DNA of 64,000 bases from Schizochytrium sp. TIO01 (Eukaryota > Sar > Bigyra > Thraustochytrida > Thraustochytriidae), in the NCBI GenBank assembly GCA_004764695.1, contig SMSO01000031.1, forward strand, positions 2,341,048-2,405,047, in the 5' to 3' direction. The position numbers and the translations under genes are program-made. The number at the start of each line of letters is the position of its first letter. The stretch's first letter is position 1. Shown piece by piece: positions 55,545 to 64,000 of the stretch. The notes beneath the pieces were generated by a model. It made no database searches. It had not been told where the DNA came from and was given only the letters and a program-made list of their open reading frames with translations.

Positions 55545-56094
55545 AACATTAGAATAAGAAATTAAATTATGAGAATCAAGTTCGTCGAAGTCTGCATCTT
55601 TCCAACAGAGTACCTCGACAGTTCCAAGCCACCCTCAGAAACACACAAATAAACGACCATCAAACAAACAAATAAACCAACACCAAAAATGAGCTTCTCC
55701 ACGAAATGGGAGACAGAATGTCAAACGGCACAAGAGACATTTGATTGAGGAGACCTGCTTTTTGATTCTCGTCCATAGCGCTGTTTAAGTCCTTCGCTCC
55801 TCCCCTCAGCAAATGAAATAAATAGCCTGCGCTCTTGCTATGGCCTCCTCTTCTCCACCTCCTCGGCAACTATCTATCTCTCAGTCAGTCAGTCCCTCAG
55901 CCGCGCATCCGCATAAAGACAGCAGACAGAAACAGGGATCGTCGATGCCCAGTCAGACCTAATCTGTTGGCGCCTTTTGCGGGGCCATTATGGATGAACT
56001 ATGGCGCAGTTATTGGTCAACTCTACAAATTATGAAGGCCTTCCTTTCCTCATTTACGAGCCTGTAGATGTCTTCTGTCCTTATTCAGCTATTC

Positions 56095-56146
56095 CTTTCA
56101 TTTCATTTCATTTCATTTCATTTCGTTTCCTTTCATTTCATTTCAT
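56095..56146. repeat. (TTTCA)n pentamer array
   Basis: About ten TTTCA units with one TTTCG and one TTTCC. Confidence 0.95.
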
Positions 56147-56819
56147 CCCACCGATGGTCGATTCGCCTTCTTTTGACTCCTCAGCGAATGCGAAATACCG
56201 AGGGTCGAGCAGAGTTGCTGCCCACCGCAATTTCGCACAAGAGCATTTCGGGCTTCTCAGAGGTAGGCAAAACTTCTTTCCAAAGCGTTGCGTGGCGTCT
56301 ATGGCAGCTCATACGATCGATAGACGTTGGAGTTCCTTCTTGGACTTTTCTTTACGAACGAACGGAGCTTGAGTTTACGAAGAATCGTAAGCTGACGGAC
56401 ACCCTATAGTACCTCTAGAGGCTATCTATAAAGGTTTACAAGGAAAATTGAGGGTTTACAAAGTAGATCCAAGCTTCATCAAAATAAATCAGAGGCTCAA
56501 CAAAGGCTCATTCACCAAAGTAAATTAAAGGTTCATCGACATCAATCAAAAGTTTCTAAACATAAGCTGGAGGCATCTGAGGTTTTTCATCATTTTCATG
56601 CGTCTCGCCATCAGGCGAATCAATTGAATGAGCAACCTTTGTCAGTGGTATCAGAGTGAAATCACTTTTACTACTCAGAGGCAATAAGCTAATTAATATT
56701 TTTAGCTTGGCTGAAGGCTCAACCAAGCCAAAACAATCACTTTTTACTAGAGTGAAAGAGCTTTTGGTCTACTAACTCGTACCCTTTTTAAGATTAAAAA
56801 TAACTGAAGGATCAGTATG

Positions 56820-57952
56820 TAGACAGCTCGCACGCAAGATGGGCTCTGGTCGCTTAAGCTGCGCAGCTCGTGCTGCGGCGGCGGTCCTGCGAGCAAGACT
56901 GGGCACATGAGTGCTGCAGCTCGCAGGTACTAAGACGGTCCAGCGAGGCCGTGCGCAAAAGGGCAGCGGCACCTCAGCAAAGTCCAGGAGAGGAGCACTT
57001 GCCGGATTTTGTCCCAGATTCCATCTCAGGCCTCTCGGTGACGACCTACTACTAGCAGCTAGCAGTACAGCAGCAAGATCAGCGTGGCAGGTGGCCCCGC
57101 ATCCTGCGTACGCACACGCGCTCAGGCAACCTGAGAGTCCAGATGCGTGCGCCTTGGAGAAGGATAATGCTCAGGTCGCGACGGCATCGCCGAAGATTGA
57201 AAGCGGCTTCGAGGCTTTTCAAGTTCTTCATTGCCTTTTCCTGTTTCCTTCCTGCTTTTTAATTATTTTATATATTTAAAACCTAAAAAGTGAAACCAAA
57301 ATGGTAAGTAAGTAACTATTCACCAATTATAGTGAATGTTGTTTTTATTTCTATATGCTAGAAGATGACCTACCCGTCTACCGGGCGCTGTGTTTGAATT
57401 CCTTTTCTCGGCAACCAGAATAACGATGATCGATGCTCACTCACTCTCTTTTAGGGCTGCCCCCCTCTCCTTGCGCTTATCTCTCTGTTGGTTGAGTCCT
57501 TTCCAACTCAAAATCTACTTCCTTCATATTTCTTGATTCTTGCTTCTCCATCTGTGTTATCTACCTCTCTACCCTTTCCTACTGTAGTCCTATGGCAGAA
57601 TCATCCCTCTCAAGCGCCCCTTCTTCTCCTTATTCCTTCGGTGTAAAAGAAATTTTTCTTCTTCTTTTCTTTACTTTACTTTACTTGAATTGGGTCTTTG
57701 TTTTTTTCTTTAGGTTCAAAAAGTCGGAGCAGCAGCACGTACACGTGGGTCCGTGGACATCGAGACCGGCGAGGTACCCTGCCGCATGCAGCAGCTTCAG
57801 GGCCCGCCCTGGCACGAGACCTGCGTACGCGAGGGGACGAAGACTCTTCGCATGCAGCGCCGCAGCTCCTTCCGCAAACCTGCTTTCAGGAAGCGCCACG
57901 GCGCCCAGCTTGGGCCCGAACTTTGGCAAATCTCCCTTTCCAGGCTCACTAC

Positions 57953-57956
<4 letters not shown>
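56820..57956 (+). other. two GC-rich islands, possibly exons
   Basis: Islands at 56820-57200 and 57716-57956. The second is preceded by a long pyrimidine tract ending TTTCTTTAG|GTTC, a good acceptor. In one frame it then reads V-Q-K-V-G-A-A-A-R-T-R-G-S-V-D-I-E-T-G-E and ends at TAG 57954-57956, but the other two forward frames and one reverse frame are also open. No domain and no confirmed donor, so no gene is called. Confidence 0.25.
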
Positions 57957-57991
<35 letters not shown>

Positions 57992-57992
57992 T
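57953..57992. repeat. (GATA)n array
   Basis: About nine uninterrupted GATA units. Confidence 0.96.
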
Positions 57993-58417
57993 ACGTGCCT
58001 GCCTGGGGAACACTTGCATGAGTCCCCGCCTGTACAGATGCGCTTTGAAACAAAACAATGAATGAATTTTAAATTAATTTTGATAGCTTATTCGAAAAGA
58101 AAAATGAATAGTGAGAGCTAAGGGTCGAACTGAAAGAGCCTTTATTTAGTTTAGGTTTTGAAATAGAAAGAGAAAAAGAAGAATTGGCGTGTTGATCTCT
58201 TTTCTTGACAGGGATTGCCTTCTTAGGAAAAACTGTGAGATGTGATGTTTATGTTTCTTGAATCGCCTCAAAGAAAGAAGGAAACTTTGGGGCCTGAGTT
58301 ATAATTATCCTGATCAAGTGAGTGCGAGAAAAGTAAGAGAGGATTTTAGTTCGAATGATCTTGAGGTAAGTATGAAAATGAGCGGCCCAGCCGAAGCTTG
58401 ATTGGAGCGAAGGAATG

Positions 58418-58422
<5 letters not shown>

Positions 58423-58451
<29 letters not shown>
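58423..58451. repeat. (CAAT)n array
   Basis: About seven CAAT units followed by an A-rich run. Confidence 0.95.
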
Positions 58452-58455
<4 letters not shown>

Positions 58456-59195
58456 AAACAAACAAAGAAGACGAAAGCAAGTCGGAAGAGGACGTGGCTG
58501 CAGGTGTGCAGCCACGAGCGAGAACTTTGGTATGCGCTAGAACCTCAAAGCGTCAGAATAAGGGAGGCGCACACCCACTTTCTTCCCCGCTTCCTTCCCT
58601 CCTTTCGCTCCAAAGCCGAACGAAGCGCCATCGAGGCCAACTAGAACTTCTGCTCTTTGAGTTACATTCGATGGACACTCCACAACACGTCGTAGCATTT
58701 ACTCGTAGGTAGCCAATCTTTCGTTTCTAAAGTTCGTCGGCAGATTGAAAAGGCTGCCAGGCGATTGGATACACTGACGGACCTCGCGATGCTCATATCT
58801 TATCAGTCAGTCAGTCAGTCAGTCAATCGATCGATGGATCGATCCATCGGTCTCTCTCGATTTCCCTCGTTCTTTCTTCTATCTACGCTTTGCGTAAGAG
58901 GCCAGCTGAGAGAGGGCTCGAAGGGAAGAACGCACGCGTCTTTTGGCAAGCTAGCTTAGTTTCTTTCAGTCAGGTCGGGAAGCCCTCTCCACTCTATCTT
59001 TCTCTCTCTCTTCTCTGCGCAGCCAGCCACTCAGAATCAGGCCGACTGCCTTCCTTTCTTTCGGGTATTTAATTTTATTGTATAAGTGATTGTTTCTTCT
59101 TCGTTTCTTCATTTCTGCGACGGTGCGACTACACCTAGGTAAGGCAGCTAGTTGGCTATTAGAATCGTAGCTGCATAGAAAGCAATGATTTTGAT

Positions 59196-59227
<32 letters not shown>
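59196..59227. repeat. (GA)n array
   Basis: About 16 GA dinucleotides. Confidence 0.95.
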
Positions 59228-59230
<3 letters not shown>

Positions 59231-59664
59231 TCTTCGATGAACACCTCACTTTGGACGGCATCTGAAGCATCCAGGCAGTAACACCAATGTGCATTACGAC
59301 CAACAGACGGAAAGACAAGCAAACAAGGCAGGAAGCGCAGCGTGAGGAGCAGCAGAGTCTGGATGCAGCGACGGTGGCATGGAGAAGCAGAAGGGCTGGG
59401 CGGGAAACGAGGATCGAGTTCGTCGTATTCAAGGTTTCTGGCCAGCTTTTGAAACACGGGGACATTCCTTTCGATCTCCCTCTTTCCTTTTTTCTTCATC
59501 TTTCGTTAAAAAAATAAAAATATATATATTCATAACAAAAATTAATAATAAGCAGAAGAGAGACACAGTGATCGTAGTAGGTACAGCTGAGGTGAAGAGA
59601 AGATGCTATTCTTTGTAGTTGATAATTAGCCAAAAAGAGATTGTAATGGTTTGATTTGCAAATT

Positions 59665-59719
59665 GAAAGAAAGAAAGAAAGAAAGAAAGAAAAGAAAGAA
59701 AGAAAGAAAGAAAGAAAGT
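59665..59719. repeat. (GAAA)n array
   Basis: About 13 GAAA units with one extra A in the middle. Confidence 0.96.
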
Positions 59720-60020
59720 CACCAAAAAAAAGAATCGAAGAGCGGCAGGATTTGGACTTTGGCACTTGGCGAGTTCGGAAAAGCCGGCCACTCGCGACCA
59801 AAACGCCTCCGCTGCGCCCGCGAGGAGGCCCCTCCCGCCGACTCCCGAGTGAGCGAGTGGCTCCACTTCTTCTTCTCCATAGCTAGCTTTCCTCGCAAGC
59901 GCTCTCTCTGACACGATCTCGTTCATATCCGGTTCCGGACTACCCAGCGAGCTCTTCTTAGCTCAGGAAGGAAGCGATAAATAATAACAAAAGCTGAGCC
60001 CGGACGCGCACTCCTCAGTA

Positions 60021-60170
60021 TTTCTCTCTTTCTTTCTCTCTTTCTTTCTCTCTTTCTTTATTTCCAGGGCTCCTCAGAGCAGAAGGATGAGAAGAAGGAC
60101 GAGGAAGCAGGAGAAGGAGAAGGAGAAAGGAGAAGAGCTCTCTCTCTCTCTCTCTCCCTCTCTCTCTCTC
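60021..60170. repeat. TTTCTCTCTTTC array and (CT)n runs
   Basis: A 12-bp TTTCTCTCTTTC unit repeated about three times (60021-60063), then an AG-rich stretch and CT dinucleotides at 60140-60170. Confidence 0.9.
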
Positions 60171-61522
60171 TGCTGTGGCTTGTATGGCACAAAAGACTCT
60201 CGAATCTTTGCCAACAATGATGAGAGGCACTCCAACAAATCCGCCAACAGATTTGCCAACAAAAGAGGGCGGCAAAACCTAGCGAGGCTCTTCTCGATGG
60301 CTTGACCAGCACAAAGATCTCTTTATACTACAAGCCACATCTGCTGAGGTAGGCAGAAAGAAGCAAGCATTGCCTATTATCTATCCTCCAAAGGCCACTT
60401 CGACGCAGATGCAGCGGCGTATGAATGTACGTGCGTGCGCGCGTGTGTGTGTGTGTTCTTGAGGAGAGCTCTGAGGCCACAGACACGAAGCAGGAAATCG
60501 TACTCAGGGTTGAGAAAGCAAGCTTTTGGCAGAGGCCTTCCTTCACGAACGAGCAGGCCCAATCGGCAAATTCCAACGATTGATTGGCTGCCTGCCTGCC
60601 TGCCTGCCTGAGGTGGAAGCCGAAGGGTTTTCAAGATTGAATCGAATTTTATGAGCCCAAAGGTCTGCGCTGCGTACCCTCGTCAACTTGGAGCGATTTT
60701 GATAGATAGATGAATAGATTGATAGACAGCGGAAATCTCAATGAAATTGAGGAGGAAATGAAGAACGACGCAACCATTATAATCCAAGGGGCCGACTCTC
60801 GATCTTCTGCTCACGCTTGAAATTCGAGAAGAAACGAGCGAGCGACCAATCCTTGAAAACTCACGCCGCCGCCGCCGCCGCCTTTGGGGTCGGGAAGTCC
60901 AAGGTCGGGAATGCCTTTACCTACCTCATTCGCCTTGTAAGTAAGATAAGCAACAAGAGAAACAAGGCTGAAGTTGAAAGTAGCTAAAAGAGCGCTCGAC
61001 GCTAAATTATACGCGACTGCTTTTAAAACTTTTATTCAGCTTGGGTCGAAAGCTGTCCTCCGCGTGTCTCTTTGGATCAATGCCAAGGCCGAAAATCGAT
61101 AGATGTCTCCAATCATTTGCTCCTCTCGCTTCCGGGCTCGAAAGCTAGGCACTGCTAGGCACTGCTAGGTACGTCTACACTGTTCTATCTTCTTTTCTTT
61201 TCTCTCTCCTTGTATGTGTTTCAAAGTTATATAAAGCATTTTATTGCCGGGCGGCACTAGCAGTAAGTAGGAGGTAGTTATAACGAGTCGCAATCACTGA
61301 AGGTGTGCATGGTTATACTATATCAGTTTATTGATACTTCTGTCGAAGCTCCTTCTCCGGGGCTGAAAGTTCCTTCATTCACCATGACCATTCGACGTCT
61401 TCGCTAGCTGCTAGCAAGCTTGGGTTTTACTAGTAGAGCGTTGCTTCCACGAATTCATGTCTGCGCGAAATCATATTTTCTGATCAGTTCTTTTGGTTTC
61501 TTTGGGAGCGCATGCATCTCTG

Positions 61523-61551
61523 ATTTATTATTTATTTATTTATTTATATGT

Positions 61552-61590
<39 letters not shown>

Positions 61591-61638
61591 CTTATTTGTT
61601 TAATCCACCTAATTTTATCTATCTATTTATTTGTTTAT

Positions 61639-61730
<92 letters not shown>

Positions 61731-61732
61731 AA
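61523..61732. repeat. (TTTA)n followed by (GAAA)n
   Basis: TTTA units at about 61523-61602, a short spacer, then 23 uninterrupted GAAA units at 61641-61732. Confidence 0.97.
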
Positions 61733-62811
61733 AAGAAATAGCTCTGATGAACTAGTAGTGGCTTTTGTGCCTTAGAATTGATTGCCTGGGTGTGGATACA
61801 CGTAACGAGATTCCGGCAATGAAAGGTGACCAAAATGACAGCGATGAGGGCCCTCAAGAGAGCATTCGATTCCTACTCTCGCTTCCAATCGAGCAGTGTC
61901 GAGACTCTGAGACGGAGGCGGAGATGGCGATTCTTTGAGGCAGGCAAGCAAGGAAGCAAGCGCACTTAATATCCCAGCCATACACAATATTTGTTGGTAA
62001 ACAGGTACTACGGTAGTACTTACTACAAACGAGAGAAAGAAGCAAAAGCAGGCCAGCTAGAAGGGACAGCTACGACGATGCATTTTCGATAGTTCATTGA
62101 ACGAAGGCGTTAAAGCTTATAAACAAAAGTGCCCGCAAACCTAAAGTCCCCCGCCTCTCTCTGTTTCTTCCTCTGCTTGTTCAACCGCGGGATCTTTGCC
62201 TGTCTTTCAACAGTTTGCTAGGGATGCTTTCAACTCTCTTGCGACTTTCTTTTCTCTCTGTCTTGAGACTTAGTTGCGTGCCTGTCTTTCTTGAATGAAA
62301 CGCGAGAGCTAGCTAGCTACTAAGGTTCGCCCTAGAGAAGAAGGGACCATTTCTAGCATGTTTTGATCTGTTCTTGAAACAACGAGTCTTCCTCAAAAAA
62401 GAAAGAAGCGAAGCAGGCATCGAAAGAGCCTGATTTTGGGAGCAGAGCAGCGAATTAAAGCGACGCCGCGGCAGTCGGCAGCTCATCAGTAGGCAGGTAG
62501 CTAACTAGGTACGCGCACTGAGTGGCCGCAGGGCTCCCTCCTCTAAAGGAAGGTCTCCTGCGCCGTTTTTTGGGTGGAATGAGCCGAGAGAGAGCGAAAG
62601 CTGTGTTGCCGATGCTCTTCTCTCAACGAGTGGCAAAAATGCTCGTTCTGAGGCAGCTTTGAGAAGCAAATCAGGAAGAAGTGTCCCCTCACAGCCGCGA
62701 GTACCTCCTCTCGCCACAGTCAAAATATTTCGAGCCCATGTGGGGAGGAAGCAGAGAGGAAAGGATATCTTGAGTCTGTCGGCAAACTCGATGTTGATGT
62801 GCGCGAGGGAT

Positions 62812-62886
62812 AAAACAAACAAACAAACAAACAAACAAAACCAAACAAACAAAACCAAACAGACTGACTGACTGACTGACTGACTG

Positions 62887-62926
<40 letters not shown>
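62812..62926. repeat. compound (AAAC)n-(GACT)n-(TTAC)n
   Basis: Three different tetranucleotide arrays join with no unique sequence between them; the switch from GACT to TTAC occurs at about 62888. Confidence 0.96.
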
Positions 62927-62927
<1 letters not shown>

Positions 62928-63013
62928 TCCAACACTCAAGTAAATATAACCAATCAAATAATCGAACAAACTTCTTTATTTTATTACAAACGAGAACCTC
63001 CGAACAGACAAAA

Positions 63014-63104
63014 ACAGACAGACAGACTGACAGACAGACTGACAGACAGACTGACAGACAGACTGATAGACTGACATAACAGACAGACTGACAGACTGAC
63101 AGGC
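63014..63104. repeat. GACAGACAGACT array (12-bp higher order)
   Basis: Four-base units GACA and GACT arranged mostly as a 12-bp unit, about seven copies with some slips. Confidence 0.94.
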
Positions 63105-63890
63105 AGTCTGCCGAGTCAGCAGTTCATGATTCTCTTGGCGGTGCTTTGACCAACCTTGGCGGCTGTGGCAGTGAGATCAGTTGCATTTGGGCTTGCACTT
63201 GGTCCTTTTTGATCTTTTCTTGCGAAGATGCAGAAATGAGACTGTCGCTAAGTAATTAGTCGGCGTAATTCTACATTGATGAAGAACAAGAACAACGAAG
63301 CAAAGATTTCTTCTCGATTACATTTTATAAGGCATGGACTTTAGAAGTTGAAAGGACAACATTCCACTCTCTGCCAACATTTTCTGTACAGGTAAGTACT
63401 ACCTACCTATCGAGTGGTGGCTGTCGCAGTGTCGTGAGAATGACAGCTTTGTCAGAGAGTAGATTTTTCGAGTTCTTTGTCGGTTTAAGCATTAAAGATA
63501 TCGACTGAAGAGCTTGATGATACCCTATCGAATCAAGACCTCATGTTTTGTGAATCTAACGGCGCCAAGGTCTGATGAAAACAAGGGCATTGGAGGTTAA
63601 CTGCTACAATTCTTTTTGGCTGTAATATAAGAGTGCTCTATTTTTTGCTCAACTTTATTATATAATAACCCGAAAGCGGACATAGAGCAAGTTATGGCGG
63701 AGATTCTACTTATCGAAGTCTAACTTTTCAATTCCTATTTGCTTTGAATCTATATGAAACCTTCATTTTCTAGTATTTTTAAAGGTTTTGTTTCGAAAAA
63801 GGATAAAAAACAAAAATAAAACAAAGAAATATTATGTAAAAGTTAGACATTTTTAGTTATTTGATTAATTTTTCTTTAAAAAAAAAAAAG

Positions 63891-63935
63891 GAATGAATGA
63901 ATGAATGAATGAATGAATTAATTAATTAATTAATG
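63891..63935. repeat. (AATG)n-(AATT)n array
   Basis: About seven AATG units passing directly into four AATT units. Confidence 0.95.
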
Positions 63936-64000
63936 AGTAGGCCTAACTATCAGCTTGCCTAGGTGGCAAATCGACTCAGATTTTAAAATACAAATAGGCT

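Larger units (their letters stand above)
51309..56819. other. repeat-rich, no gene recognised
   Basis: Short arrays (GGCA 51530-51552 and those listed below), a GC-rich island at 52200-52650 open in several frames, and pyrimidine- or purine-rich strands over hundreds of bases (51720-52180). Confidence 0.5.
57993..64000. other. repeat-rich right flank
   Basis: No gene recognised in 6 kb. Arrays below dominate. A minus-strand frame ending at TGA 63116 is open for about 43 codons and contains S-A-S-P-N-A-T-D-L-T-A-T-A-A-K-V-G-Q; it could be a last exon, but I found no partner exon. Confidence 0.5.

Overview
The window is nuclear DNA from a eukaryote: two protein genes carry spliceosomal introns (GT..AG ends, CTAAC/CTGAC-like branch sites), one gene encodes the largest subunit of RNA polymerase I, and another encodes CFAP52, a protein of motile cilia. 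A flagellated, rather intron-poor single-celled organism fits best. A stramenopile such as a thraustochytrid is my guess from gene style only; no marker in the window proves it.

The first 33 kb hold nearly all the convincing genes. In order: a lysine-rich histone-H1-like protein (+, 1974-2345); selenoprotein H (-, 4514-3780), read through an in-frame TGA (Sec, residue 163) with a matching SECIS stem-loop at 3460-3376 in its 3' UTR; RPA1, the Pol I largest subunit (-, 12542-6126, one 537-bp intron, 1959 residues); a glutamine-rich protein with five C2H2 zinc fingers (-, 16257-14101); a 1746-residue LRR / IQ / B-box-like / WW-repeat protein (+, 24588-29828); and CFAP52 (+, 30535-32647, with a short first exon and a 193-bp intron). 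Two themes recur: nucleolar/chromatin functions on the left (H1-like, SELENOH, RPA1) and probable flagellar or microtubule functions on the right (LRR-IQ-WW next to CFAP52).

From about 33 kb to the end the sequence changes character. It is mostly non-coding, full of short tandem arrays, above all tetranucleotides of many different sequences, plus a ~270-bp (TTTG)n block running into a ~240-bp (TTTCTCTA)n block, several minisatellites and a diverged ~120-bp tandem duplication. GC-rich islands in this part keep several frames open at once, so open frames there are weak evidence of genes. I list only a few candidates (35126-35665, 39714-40007, 51015-51308), with low to moderate confidence.

The observation most worth following up is the selenoprotein H gene. 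A standard gene finder would cut it in two at the TGA, and the active site (CxxU), the downstream Rdx-like domain and the SECIS element are only seen together when it is read as one gene.
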